Assembly (NCBI GenBank): GCA_016720565.1
Contig: JADKKJ010000001.1
Coordinates: 310,001-374,000, forward strand
Reading direction: 5' to 3'
DNA: 64,000 bases
From: Chitinophagaceae bacterium
Lineage (GTDB): Bacteria > Bacteroidota > Bacteroidia > Chitinophagales > Chitinophagaceae
Both the position numbers and the translations under genes were made by a program. Each line of letters opens with the position of its first letter. Position 1 is the stretch's first letter. Below, in pieces: positions 49,051 to 57,357 of the stretch. Below the pieces are notes generated by a model. It saw only the letters and a list, made by a program, of their open reading frames with translations. It searched no databases and was not told where the DNA came from.

Positions 49051-49872
49051 TTGTTCAAATTCATAACCTCACGCCCTCTTTGGGTAAATATATTAGCCGG
49101 CATACTGCTGGCTATGGTCCTGTTTTTTGTTTTCCTTTTCTCCCTGAACTGGATGACCGATCACGGAAAGGCCAGTTCCGTTCCTTCGGTGACCGGGAAA
49201 ACACTTGAAGAAGCCCAGGCCATTTTGTCGAAGGCCGGATTTGACGTGGAGATACAGGATTCGATCTATATAGACACCATGAAAGCAAATACGGTGATCA
49301 AACAGATACCGGAGGCGGATGAAGTAGTGAAGAGTAATCGCACCGTTTATCTTTTGACCAGTCGTGTAATTCCACCGATGGTGGAAATGCCTAACCTGGT
49401 GGGCTATAGTTTCCGTAACGCTGAAATGGTATTAAAAAATATGGACCTGCGTGTAGGGGATACTATTTTTAAACCTGACTTTGCAAGGAACGCGGTTCTT
49501 GAACAGCGGTTCAACGGTGAGGATATAAAGCCCGGTACCCAACTTCGTAAAGGTAGCGTGATCACGCTTGTGTTGGGAGATGGTGTAGGCAAACAGGAAT
49601 TTGCCGTGCCTGATATCATTGGCTTAACCTATTGCGAAGCCAAAAGGAGACTGGAATCATCCGGTATTACCATGGGAACCGTGATACCTAACCCGGATAT
49701 TTCGGATACCTGCTCCGCCTTTATTTTTAAACAGATCCCGGTTCGATTTGACGAAGAAAAAAAATTGCAGCATATTCGCTCCGGACAAACCATGGATGTA
49801 TGGCTGCAGTTGGATAAACCGGTAAGAGATACCACGGCACCGGAACCTAAGCCAGACCCTGGTTATAATTAG
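49051..49872 (+). CDS. PASTA-domain membrane protein
   Basis: The 273-residue protein starts at TTG 49051 (FKFITSRPLWVN), then a membrane helix (ILAGILLAMVLFFVFLFSL), and three extracytoplasmic PASTA domains beginning near residues 40 (ASSVPSVTGKTLEEAQAIL), 108 (VEMPNLVGYSFRNAEMVL) and 184 (EFAVPDIIGLTYCEAKRRL). PASTA domains bind muropeptides or crosslinked peptidoglycan and usually occur on Ser/Thr kinases or penicillin-binding proteins; here no catalytic domain is attached. The C-terminus is Pro-rich. It follows ddl by ten bases. Confidence 0.9.
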   Translation: MFKFITSRPLWVNILAGILLAMVLFFVFLFSLNWMTDHGKASSVPSVTGKTLEEAQAILSKAGFDVEIQDSIYIDTMKANTVIKQIPEADEVVKSNRTVYLLTSRVIPPMVEMPNLVGYSFRNAEMVLKNMDLRVGDTIFKPDFARNAVLEQRFNGEDIKPGTQLRKGSVITLVLGDGVGKQEFAVPDIIGLTYCEAKRRLESSGITMGTVIPNPDISDTCSAFIFKQIPVRFDEEKKLQHIRSGQTMDVWLQLDKPVRDTTAPEPKPDPGYN

Positions 49873-49891
49873 AATAAGCCAACTAATTTTT

Positions 49892-50197
49892 ATGCAGAAC
49901 ATATCCGTAGAGGAATTAAAGTCCCGTCTGGACGCAGGAGAAAAACTTCACATCATTGATGTAAGGGAGCCCCATGAATACCAGGAATTCAATATTGGTG
50001 CCCGGTTGATCCCCCTTGGGAAGATACAGACCATGGACGTGGAAGAACTGGAGGACCTGAAAGAAGAGGAACTCATCATCCATTGCCGCAGCGGCCAGCG
50101 CAGCATGATGGCCTGCATGATCCTTGATACGCTTGGTTTCAGGAATACAAAGAACCTTGCAGGCGGTATGCTGGCCTGGCAGGAATTGAACCGATAA
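49892..50197 (+). CDS. rhodanese-like protein
   Basis: The 101-residue single-domain rhodanese has IIDVREPHEYQEFNIGARLI (CH2-type region A) and the active loop ELIIHCRSGQRSMMAC with catalytic C65. Family members transfer sulfane sulfur from thiosulfate or persulfides, or serve sulfur trafficking. It has no signal peptide and lies 19 bases after the PASTA gene, so is likely co-transcribed with it. Partner proteins are not evident. Confidence 0.92.
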   Translation: MQNISVEELKSRLDAGEKLHIIDVREPHEYQEFNIGARLIPLGKIQTMDVEELEDLKEEELIIHCRSGQRSMMACMILDTLGFRNTKNLAGGMLAWQELNR

Positions 50198-50206
50198 GCG
50201 GCGGCT

Positions 50207-52378
50207 TTAAAATTTCAGATTCAAGGCTATCAGTAAGTTCCTTCCCGCCATTGGGAAATAATAATTTTCTGTGGTAGTAACACCTGCATAATAATAACTA
50301 TAGGTATAACCGTTTGGTTCATAGTCCCGGCTCCAGATATTATTCAGTTTGAGGATCAGGACCGCCTCTTTTATTTTTTTGCAGCGAAATGAATAACTCC
50401 CACTGAGGTCCTGCACAAAAAATGCATCAAGCCGGCGTTGCTCATTCGAAGTATTATCCAGGTACTGATCGCTTACATATTTACTCTGCAGGCTAAGTTC
50501 TACCGGCCTTACCGGAATGAAATTTATTTTGGCAGCGCTCACAACTGCAGGCGAATAAGCGATGTCTGTACGGCTGTAAAAATGACTCTTCTGCCCGCCA
50601 TTATCATAATCATCAATATACTCCGTAAAATTTTTCACTTTATTTGCGCTAACCGCAATATTGGCTGAAGCATTGAGCCAATGATTGAATTTATACCCGC
50701 CTTCTAATTCAATTCCCTGGCGAAAACTCACCGGGATATTTTCCCTGGTATAGGCGCCCACATCATTGATCTTTCCCGTAAGTACCAGCTGGTCCTTATA
50801 CTTCATATAATAACCGGTGATGGCCCAGTTATACCGGCTGCCGGTTTTGCCAATGGAAATTTCCAGGTCCTGCAGCTTTTCGGCGCGGGGTTGCTGGTTT
50901 TGGTTCGCTTCAAAATCATCGCGGTTAGGTTCCTTATTGGCAATGGCATAGGAAGCAAATGCTTTCCATCCCTGGTGTATATAGGTGATGCCCATTTTGG
51001 GGTTGAAGAAATTGTATTGATTATTCACCAGCAGGCCCGGGTTATATCTGAAACCATTGATCTCATAATTTACATGGCGATACTGGAGGTCCAGGTAATA
51101 ACTTAACCGTTTGCCGATCTTCCTTTGTTCTTTTACATAGATCGTGGCATCTGTTTTAAGCGCATCAAGATCATACCAGCGAGGTTTGCCATTCAATACA
51201 CGGCTGGCCCAGACAAGCTTACCGTAATGGTTGCCATCATATCTTGTAACAGACCCGCCAATGCTGGCCTGGTTAGGCCCTGAAGCATATTGCAGCGCGA
51301 AAATATTACCGTAATAATAATTTTCCAGCCAAAGCTGCCTTACAAAATCACTCTGGTAGATCGTGTCCTGTCCTATAATAGGATTGGCTAATCCATAGGA
51401 GGCATATTCCTGGTCAGCCTTGTATTGTTCATAGTACCCTTTTCCTTTGGTCAGGAAAAATGCGGTGTTGAAATTCCAATTGCTGTTGAAGCGGTGGTTA
51501 TAAAACATCTGGGCATGCGACTGCGTGTAATTATCTGTTTCATTTTCATAAGGCTGACCGGCTCTTTCCGTACCCGCATAATTTACGCGGCGGTTTCCTG
51601 CATCCAGGTCAGATTGGGAAATGCCATACCAGGCCTGGTATGTTTTTTCATGGCCACTGAAAAGGTTCAGGCGGATCGCATTTTTTTCACTGATCCATGC
51701 AGTAGTAAAATAAAATGAACGAAGCCTGCTGCTGGCCCGGTCGATATAACCGTCGCTGCTGATATTCGATAATCTGAATTCACTGGTGAAGCCATGATGA
51801 AGGCCGGTACCAATGCGAATGGTATTTTTCCATGAATTGAAAGAACCATAACTATTATTCAATTCTGCAAATGCCTGCTTATTCACCTCGTTGGTGCTAA
51901 AATTGATACTTGCCCCAAATGCCCCTGCTCCATTGGAGGAGGTGCCTACCCCTCTTTGCACCTGTACCGATCCGGCCGAAGAACTAATATCCGGCAGGTC
52001 AACAAAGAAACTGCCCTGGCTTTCGGCATCATTGTAAGGAATGCCATTCAGCGTGATATTGATACGCGTGGCATCGGTACCACGAATACGGATACCTGTA
52101 TAACCAATTCCATTCCCTGCATCGGAGTTGACCACTACCCCGGGGGTTTGATCCAGCAGGTAGGGTATGTCCTGGCCAAGGTTAAGCTTAACCAGTTCGG
52201 GCCTGCCGATATTGGTACGGGCAAAAGGAGCATCGGCTCCGGCCCTTACGGCCCTAACTTCCACAGGACTTAATAGATAGAAGCTGTCTTTAAAACTACT
52301 GTCTTTACTGACTGTAAACTGCGCATAAGCGCTTAAAGCTGTGAAAAATACACAGCAGGACATGATGATCCCCTTCAT
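50207..52378 (-). CDS. TonB-dependent receptor, probable thiamine-compound importer
   Basis: The 723-residue outer-membrane receptor has a signal peptide (IIMSCCVFFTALSAYAQ), a plug domain (residues about 40-170, with GYTGIRIRGTDATRINITLN and SVQVQRGVGTSSNGAGAFGA) and a 22-strand barrel ending YFPMAGRNLLIALNLKF. It lacks the N-terminal carboxypeptidase-like domain of SusC proteins. Family assignment is clear; the substrate follows from the TPP riboswitch upstream (52438-52524), which in Bacteroidota controls thiamine uptake receptors. Import of thiamine or a precursor is therefore inferred. Confidence 0.93.
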   Translation of the reverse strand: MKGIIMSCCVFFTALSAYAQFTVSKDSSFKDSFYLLSPVEVRAVRAGADAPFARTNIGRPELVKLNLGQDIPYLLDQTPGVVVNSDAGNGIGYTGIRIRGTDATRINITLNGIPYNDAESQGSFFVDLPDISSSAGSVQVQRGVGTSSNGAGAFGASINFSTNEVNKQAFAELNNSYGSFNSWKNTIRIGTGLHHGFTSEFRLSNISSDGYIDRASSRLRSFYFTTAWISEKNAIRLNLFSGHEKTYQAWYGISQSDLDAGNRRVNYAGTERAGQPYENETDNYTQSHAQMFYNHRFNSNWNFNTAFFLTKGKGYYEQYKADQEYASYGLANPIIGQDTIYQSDFVRQLWLENYYYGNIFALQYASGPNQASIGGSVTRYDGNHYGKLVWASRVLNGKPRWYDLDALKTDATIYVKEQRKIGKRLSYYLDLQYRHVNYEINGFRYNPGLLVNNQYNFFNPKMGITYIHQGWKAFASYAIANKEPNRDDFEANQNQQPRAEKLQDLEISIGKTGSRYNWAITGYYMKYKDQLVLTGKINDVGAYTRENIPVSFRQGIELEGGYKFNHWLNASANIAVSANKVKNFTEYIDDYDNGGQKSHFYSRTDIAYSPAVVSAAKINFIPVRPVELSLQSKYVSDQYLDNTSNEQRRLDAFFVQDLSGSYSFRCKKIKEAVLILKLNNIWSRDYEPNGYTYSYYYAGVTTTENYYFPMAGRNLLIALNLKF

Positions 52379-52404
52379 AGTATAATTTTTTTAATTAAAT
52401 GAAG

Positions 52405-52410
52405 AGGGAA
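52405..52410 (-). promoter_or_regulatory. possible riboswitch expression-platform strand
   Basis: TTCCCT on the minus strand can pair with AGGGAA (52445-52440), the 3' strand of riboswitch helix P1. This could give a competing fold between aptamer and start codon. By-eye inference only. Confidence 0.3.
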
Positions 52411-52437
52411 CGCTGTTGAGAAAGGAGTTTAACTATT

Positions 52438-52524
52438 CCTTCCCTTCGCAGGCATTACCCTGACCAGGTTTTACGGGTATTATCTCAGATCGGCGGCTGA
52501 AAGCGGCCAAACACCCCGGGAAAC
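52438..52524 (-). promoter_or_regulatory. TPP (thiamine pyrophosphate) riboswitch
   Basis: The minus strand reads GGGGTG, a variable P3 arm, CTGAGATAATACCCG, AACCTGGTCAGGGTAATGCC and GCGAAGGGA, matching the conserved THI-box order. P1 is TTCCC (52522-52518) with GGGAA (52444-52440). It lies about 60 bases before the TonB receptor ATG, so thiamine pyrophosphate should lower receptor expression. Confidence 0.94.
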
Positions 52525-52532
52525 ACTGAAAA

Positions 52533-52540
52533 CAAATGTG
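52533..52540 (-). promoter_or_regulatory. -7 promoter box CACATTTG ahead of the riboswitch
   Basis: A 7/8 match on the minus strand ending nine bases before the first aptamer base, as expected if the transcript begins with the riboswitch. Confidence 0.5.
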
Positions 52541-52654
52541 TTAAATACAATAAGAACTATCCCGCCTCTGCGGAAAAACAAAAGTATAAAAAAAAGGGCA
52601 GCAATCTGTAACTTATCTCTGATGGTCTTCGTACTACATAGAAATAAAGCTACT

Positions 52655-53371
52655 ATGAGGAAAATACTCTTTTTTATCCTTTGCGCCGGGATCTCATTTT
52701 CTGTGGGCGCCCAGCAAATAGTAAATGATGAACTGGCTGAGAAAAGATCCGTGGGCAGTTTCCATGGCATTGAAGTTTCTACCGGAATTATGTTGGTACT
52801 TACTTCAGGGAGCAGTGAGGAAATTGCCGTTAGTGCTGCTAAAACAGAATACCGCGACCATATAGTAACAAAAGTGGAGAACGGGATACTGAAGATCTAT
52901 TATGAGAATAAAATGAAGGCTCCGAATACACGCAAGGAATCAAAGGAATTGAAGGCCTATGTAGCGTACCGTGAGCTTGACCAACTGGATGCGAATACAG
53001 GTGCTATTGTAAACATACAGGGAGTTTTAAAAGCAAAGTCTCTTAAAATGAAAGTCAATACCGGTGCAATTGTCAACGGTAAAGTGGACCTGCTGGAAAT
53101 GGAGGTGAACCAGGATACGGGATCCATCGTTACGCTTTCCGGTGAGGCCGGTAAATTAAAAGTGGAAGGCGATACTGGCAGCATGTTTAAAGGCAGCAAC
53201 CTGAGAACGGATAATTGCAATGCCAAGACGAGTACAGGTGCAGGTATTTATATACAGGTTGATAAAGAACTGTATGCAAAAGCCAATACCGGAGGATTCC
53301 TGAAATATAAAGGGAATGCCGGTGTAAAAGAGATCGTTACCCATACCGGTGGGTCAGTAAAAAAGATCTGA
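52655..53371 (+). CDS. DUF2807 (GIN-domain) exported protein 1
   Basis: The 238-residue protein from ATG 52655 has a signal peptide (ILFFILCAGISFSVGAQ) and one DUF2807 domain, a right-handed beta-helix found in Bacteroidota secreted proteins. The N-terminal strand HGIEVSTGIMLVLTSGSSEE is typical. The helix turns carry the repeated motif NTGA/DTGS (ANTGAIVNI, VNTGAIVNG, QDTGSIVTL, GDTGSMFKG, KTSTGAGIY, ANTGGFLKY, HTGGSVKK). Function unknown; location periplasmic or surface. The frame upstream of 52655 is not translated, because the signal peptide begins here. Confidence 0.87.
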   Translation: MRKILFFILCAGISFSVGAQQIVNDELAEKRSVGSFHGIEVSTGIMLVLTSGSSEEIAVSAAKTEYRDHIVTKVENGILKIYYENKMKAPNTRKESKELKAYVAYRELDQLDANTGAIVNIQGVLKAKSLKMKVNTGAIVNGKVDLLEMEVNQDTGSIVTLSGEAGKLKVEGDTGSMFKGSNLRTDNCNAKTSTGAGIYIQVDKELYAKANTGGFLKYKGNAGVKEIVTHTGGSVKKI

Positions 53372-53399
53372 GAGATAATAAATAATAAAATAATAAAAA

Positions 53400-54104
53400 A
53401 TGAAAAATAGTTTCCTTGCCATTTTTATTCTGCTAGGCTCCATCAGCTTATCTGCCCAGGTTGTAAATGATCCCAATGCGGAGGTCCGTGCGGCAAAAGA
53501 TTTTCATGCCATCGTATTATCCAGCGCTTTTGATGTTTACCTCACGCAGGGGAATGAGGAAGGGGTGGCTGTAAGTGCATCAGAAGTAAAATATAAGGAG
53601 CGCATTACAGTGGAAGTGAAGAATGGTGTGTTGTATGTGGGTTATGATTATAAAGGGCCATGGGGAAATGGTAACCATAAATTGAAAGCGTATATTTCTT
53701 TTAAGCAGATCGACCAGTTGAAGGTCAGCGGGGCCTGTGATGTTTCCATGACAGGGGTTTTACAGGCAAAGACCCTGCAGCTTGAACTTTCAGGAGCCAG
53801 TGATATGAAAGGAAAGCTGGACGTTGATAAACTAACGGTTGAAATCAGCGGCGCTTCTGATATCAGTTTATCGGGCAGGACGAAAGATATGGATATCGTG
53901 GCCAGCGGGGCCAGCAGTTTTAAAGGCTATGGTTTAAGTGCTGATTTTTGTAATGCGCATGCCAGTGGTGCCAGCGATATTAAAATTACCGTGAATAAAG
54001 AACTGACCGCGCAAGCCAGCGGAGCCAGTGATGTACACTATAAAGGAGAGGCTGTTATAAGGGAGATAAGAAGCAGCGGATCAAGCAGCGTACGCAAAGT
54101 GTAA
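53400..54104 (+). CDS. DUF2807 (GIN-domain) exported protein 2
   Basis: The 234-residue paralogue of the preceding gene, 28 bases after its stop, has a signal peptide (MKNSFLAIFILLGSISLSAQ) and the DUF2807 domain. The helix turns read SGASD in place of NTGA (VSGACDVSM, LSGASDMKG, ISGASDISL, ASGASSFKG, ASGASDIKI, ASGASDVHY, SSGSSSVRK). The two likely arose by duplication and are co-transcribed. Function unknown. Confidence 0.88.
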   Translation: MKNSFLAIFILLGSISLSAQVVNDPNAEVRAAKDFHAIVLSSAFDVYLTQGNEEGVAVSASEVKYKERITVEVKNGVLYVGYDYKGPWGNGNHKLKAYISFKQIDQLKVSGACDVSMTGVLQAKTLQLELSGASDMKGKLDVDKLTVEISGASDISLSGRTKDMDIVASGASSFKGYGLSADFCNAHASGASDIKITVNKELTAQASGASDVHYKGEAVIREIRSSGSSSVRKV

Positions 54105-54138
54105 GTGCAATTGTTTTGGAGGGTAAGGATTACAACCG

Positions 54139-54146
54139 TATCTTTG
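54139..54146 (+). promoter_or_regulatory. -7 promoter box TATCTTTG for initiator tRNA
   Basis: An exact consensus ten bases before the mature tRNA 5' end. Confidence 0.7.
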
Positions 54147-54156
54147 CCGTCCACAT

Positions 54157-54231
54157 CGCGAAGTAGAGCAGCGGTAGCTCGACGGGCTCATAACCCGTAG
54201 GTCGGAGGTTCGATCCCTCCCTTCGCAACCA
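54157..54231 (+). tRNA. initiator tRNA-Met (anticodon CAT)
   Basis: Acceptor CGCGAAG pairs with CTTCGCA leaving a C1-A72 mismatch, and the anticodon stem has three G-C pairs next to the loop (ACGGG-CTCATAA-CCCGT). Both are hallmarks of the formylmethionine initiator. T arm GGAGGTTCGATCCCTCC. CCA is encoded (54229-54231), unlike the tRNA-Leu at 20604. Confidence 0.97.
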
Positions 54232-54233
54232 GG

Positions 54234-54263
54234 ACTGCGGGACAAAAATCCCGCAGTTTTTTT
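54234..54263 (+). terminator. Rho-independent terminator of the tRNA
   Basis: Stem ACTGCGGGA (54234-54242) and TCCCGCAGT (54249-54257) with an A-rich loop, followed by Ts to 54263. Confidence 0.92.
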
Positions 54264-54268
54264 ATATC

Positions 54269-54276
54269 TACCTTTG
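54269..54276 (+). promoter_or_regulatory. -7 promoter box TACCTTTG for era
   Basis: An exact consensus seven bases before the ATG at 54284, just after the tRNA terminator. Confidence 0.65.
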
Positions 54277-54283
54277 CCACCTC

Positions 54284-55150
54284 ATGCGATCCGGTTTTAT
54301 TAGCATATTCGGTAAGCCCAATGCGGGTAAAAGCACCCTTCTCAACGCGTTAATGGGGGAGAAGCTGGCTATTGTTTCGTCCAAAGTGCAAACAACCAGG
54401 CACCGCATCAAAGGCATAATCACTGAAAAGGATTACCAGATAGTGATCTCGGATACCCCGGGCATCATAGAATCAAAATACAAACTGCATGAAAAAATGA
54501 TGCAGGTGGTTAAAGATTCACTGGAAGATGCTGACCTGGCCCTGTTGCTGGTTGACGTAAAAGAAGACCCTAAGGAATCGGATGAGATCTTTACGGCACT
54601 GAAATTAAGGGCACCGGCCATGGTTATATTGAATAAAATAGACCTGGTAGATACAAACCGGCTAAATGAGGTGTCGGAATATTTTTCCTCCAGGCCATAT
54701 TGTAAAAAACTGATCAGCATTTCAGCCGCTTCCGGCATCAACCGGAAGAAATTCATTTCCTCCCTGCTGGAATTCATTCCCGAGGGCCCGGCTTATTTTG
54801 AAGGGGATGATATCAGCGACCTGCAGACAAGGTTCTTTGTAGGTGAACTGGTAAGGGAAAAAATTTATGAAATGGCACAGGATGAGATCCCCTATCAAAC
54901 AACCGTGCAGGTAAGGGAATATAAAGAGAAGGAAAGCCTGGTAAAAATAACAGCGGATATCATTGTGCAGAGGGAAACACAGAAAGTGATCCTGATAGGA
55001 CAGAAAGGATCGATGATAAAAAGAATTGGTACCGAGGCCCGGAAAAGTATCGAAGCATTCATCGGGCAGAAAGTATTTCTGGAACTTTTTGTGAAAGTGA
55101 AACCGAATTGGAGAGAAAACGAATTACAGTTAAAGGACCTGGGATATTGA
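54284..55150 (+). CDS. era: GTPase Era
   Basis: The 288-residue ribosome-assembly GTPase binds the 3' end of 16S rRNA and helps mature the 30S subunit. The G domain has GKPNAGKSTLLNALMG (G1), ISDTPGII (G3), ILNKIDLVD (G4) and SAASGINRK (G5). The C-terminal KH domain shows QKVILIGQKGSMIKRIGTEA. Length is typical (about 300). It lies upstream of der in the same direction, separated by a 57-base spacer with a palindromic repeat. Confidence 0.97.
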   Translation: MRSGFISIFGKPNAGKSTLLNALMGEKLAIVSSKVQTTRHRIKGIITEKDYQIVISDTPGIIESKYKLHEKMMQVVKDSLEDADLALLLVDVKEDPKESDEIFTALKLRAPAMVILNKIDLVDTNRLNEVSEYFSSRPYCKKLISISAASGINRKKFISSLLEFIPEGPAYFEGDDISDLQTRFFVGELVREKIYEMAQDEIPYQTTVQVREYKEKESLVKITADIIVQRETQKVILIGQKGSMIKRIGTEARKSIEAFIGQKVFLELFVKVKPNWRENELQLKDLGY

Positions 55151-55151
55151 T

Positions 55152-55200
55152 CCTAAATCCTGCCTGCCGGCAGGAAGGTCTAAACGCTAAACCCTAAACA
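55152..55200. repeat. REP-like palindrome and TAAACxCTAAAC tract between era and der
   Basis: CCTGCCGGCAGG (55163-55174) is a perfect 12-base palindrome of the kind dispersed in Bacteroidota genomes (recollection). It is followed by CTAAACGCTAAACCCTAAA, which resembles the CTAAACCCTGATCCCTAAAC tract after the ferredoxin gene (47764-47785). Confidence 0.5.
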
Positions 55201-55207
55201 GTAGCAG

Positions 55208-56521
55208 ATGTCATTTACCGTCGCAATAGTTGGTCGCCCGAATGTGGGAAAAAGTACATTATTCAATCGCCTGCTGGTTCAGCGTAAGGCCATCGTGGAT
55301 GATGTAAGCGGAGTTACGCGTGATCGCCAGTATGGAGTTACCGATTGGAATGGAAAGACCTTCAACGTAATAGATACCGGTGGTTTTGTTGCTGGCAGTG
55401 AAGATGTATTTGAAAAAGAGATCGCCAAACAGGTACTGGTAGCAGTAGAAGAGGCTAATGCCATCATTTTCATGGTGGATGCCGCTACAGGAATGACTGA
55501 CCTGGATGATAGTATGGCGCATGTGCTGAGGAGATCCACCAAACCTGTTTTTCTTACTGTAAATAAAGTAGATAATAACGAGCGTTTACTGGAGGCCAGC
55601 GAATTTTACAGCCTGGGCTTTGAAAAAATATTCTTTATCGCTGCCGCCAGTGGCAGTGGAACTGGTGAATTGCTGGATGAGATCGCCGCACTGATCACAG
55701 AGGACGCTTCTGAAGAGACCAAACAAATGGAGGGCCTTCCAAAATTCGCCATCATTGGCCAGCCTAATACCGGAAAATCTTCCCTGTTGAATGCCTTGGT
55801 AGGAGAGGAGCGTACGATAGTAAGTGATATAGCTGGTACCACCCGTGATACCATTCACACCCATTATAAATTATTTCAAAAAGAATTCATTCTAATTGAT
55901 ACTGCCGGGATCAGGCGTAAAGCCAAGGTGCATGAGGACCTGGAATTTTATTCCGTGATCCGCGCCATCAAGGCCATGGATGAGGCTGACGTTTGTCTAT
56001 TGATGATCGATGCTACCAAAGGAATGACAGCGCAGGATGTGAATATATTCAGCCTGGCGGCCAGGAAAGGGAAAGGCGTAGTGCTGCTGGTTAACAAATG
56101 GGACCTGGTGGAAAAAGAGACCAATACCGCCAAGGAATTTGAAAAAGAATTGAAGACCAAGATCGCTCCTTTCACCGATGTGCCCATCCTGTTTATTTCC
56201 GCAAAAGAAAAGACCAGGATATTCAAGGCCATAGAGATAGGAATGGATGTATATGAAAATCGCCAGCGCCGGGTTCCAACTTCTCTGCTGAATGATACAA
56301 TACTTAAAGCTATTGCAGCTTATCATCCACCAGTGGTAAGAGGCCACCCTATCAAAATAAAATTCGTAAGCCAGTTGCCAACTGTGGTCCCTTCATTTGC
56401 CTTCTTCTGTAATTTCCCCGACGATATTAAAACACCTTATCGCAATTACCTGGAAAACCAGTTAAGGGCAAACTTCCCGTTGAATGGAGTACCTGTAAGG
56501 ATCTATTTCAGGAAGAAGTGA
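55208..56521 (+). CDS. der: ribosome-associated GTPase Der (EngA)
   Basis: The 437-residue protein with two tandem G domains acts in 50S ribosomal subunit assembly. Domain one has GRPNVGKSTLFNRLLVQR, DTGGFV and VNKVDNNE; domain two has GQPNTGKSSLLNALVGEE, DTAGIRR and VNKWDLVEKE. A KH-like C-terminal domain follows (SQLPTVVPSFAFFCNFPDD). Length and order are standard. A strong terminator follows. Confidence 0.97.
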   Translation: MSFTVAIVGRPNVGKSTLFNRLLVQRKAIVDDVSGVTRDRQYGVTDWNGKTFNVIDTGGFVAGSEDVFEKEIAKQVLVAVEEANAIIFMVDAATGMTDLDDSMAHVLRRSTKPVFLTVNKVDNNERLLEASEFYSLGFEKIFFIAAASGSGTGELLDEIAALITEDASEETKQMEGLPKFAIIGQPNTGKSSLLNALVGEERTIVSDIAGTTRDTIHTHYKLFQKEFILIDTAGIRRKAKVHEDLEFYSVIRAIKAMDEADVCLLMIDATKGMTAQDVNIFSLAARKGKGVVLLVNKWDLVEKETNTAKEFEKELKTKIAPFTDVPILFISAKEKTRIFKAIEIGMDVYENRQRRVPTSLLNDTILKAIAAYHPPVVRGHPIKIKFVSQLPTVVPSFAFFCNFPDDIKTPYRNYLENQLRANFPLNGVPVRIYFRKK

Positions 56522-56545
56522 TTGGATGGTATTTATACTTTTTTG

Positions 56546-56571
56546 CCCGGACCAGGAGTCCGGGTTTTTTT
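56546..56571 (+). terminator. Rho-independent terminator of der
   Basis: Stem CCCGGAC (56546-56552), CAGGA loop, GTCCGGG (56558-56564), then seven Ts. Confidence 0.93.
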
Positions 56572-56784
56572 ATGCCCGGCCTTTCTCGTATAATTACTAT
56601 CCTATAAAAAATATTGTTCAAAACTTGCAAAGCCCGGGAGGCTTTTCTAATTTGTACTCCCACTCTTTAAGGGCCATCTTCCAATTTCTGAAAAGCCTGT
56701 CTTCCACTCCATCTTATGAAATAAGCCAGCATTCCTGATAGGGGATATCCATTACCAGTAGAAACCAAAAAAAACTCCTGCTTT

Positions 56785-57357
56785 ATGAAATGGATCATTC
56801 TCTTTTTGTTAGTAATTACCTGCTTCCGCGGAAGCGCCCAGCAAACTGAAGTAGCACCTGCTTTTGCAACAGGCATTAAGCTGAATAATAATGAACCTTC
56901 TTTTATCCAGAAAGAAGAAATAAGAGTATCTGCCAGCCATTGGAAGATCGATCGCAACCGGGTAATATCAGGCGGGCTTGTTTTTCTGGCCGGCCTGTCA
57001 AAAGGGTTTAACGAAACCCTGCAATTTCACTGGAAAGAATTCCATCGTCAATTTCCTCATGCAAGAGCGCAATGGTTCAATCCCACCGTTAGCTGGAGAA
57101 ATAAATATCGCAATGGCGATCCTAACCAGGGACCTAAATCTTTTCTTTCCACTTCAGTGCTGATCGGGTTCACCGATCAGTATCACCTGAATAATATGAT
57201 CAACCGGCTTTCCTGGACCAGCGCGCTGGTGGTCCATATCGGGGGTGGGAAAAGGCCTTTAAAGCAATACCTCTTCGACCTGCTTTATTATTCAGCCTGT
57301 AATTACACTGGATTCGCCACCGCTTATTATCCTTTCAATAAGTATAAGGGTAAATGA
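56785..57357 (+). CDS. exported hypothetical protein
   Basis: The 190-residue protein has a signal peptide (MKWIILFLLVITCFRGSAQ). A further hydrophobic stretch (VISGGLVFLAGLSKGFNET) and a later one (SALVVHIGGGKRPLKQYLFD) suggest membrane association. Trp- and Asn-rich middle section (AQWFNPTVSWRNKYRNGD). I do not recognise a family. The 263 bases upstream hold the der terminator and otherwise no clear element. It is convergent with the DUF4954 gene; the two stops abut. Confidence 0.7.
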   Translation: MKWIILFLLVITCFRGSAQQTEVAPAFATGIKLNNNEPSFIQKEEIRVSASHWKIDRNRVISGGLVFLAGLSKGFNETLQFHWKEFHRQFPHARAQWFNPTVSWRNKYRNGDPNQGPKSFLSTSVLIGFTDQYHLNNMINRLSWTSALVVHIGGGKRPLKQYLFDLLYYSACNYTGFATAYYPFNKYKGK

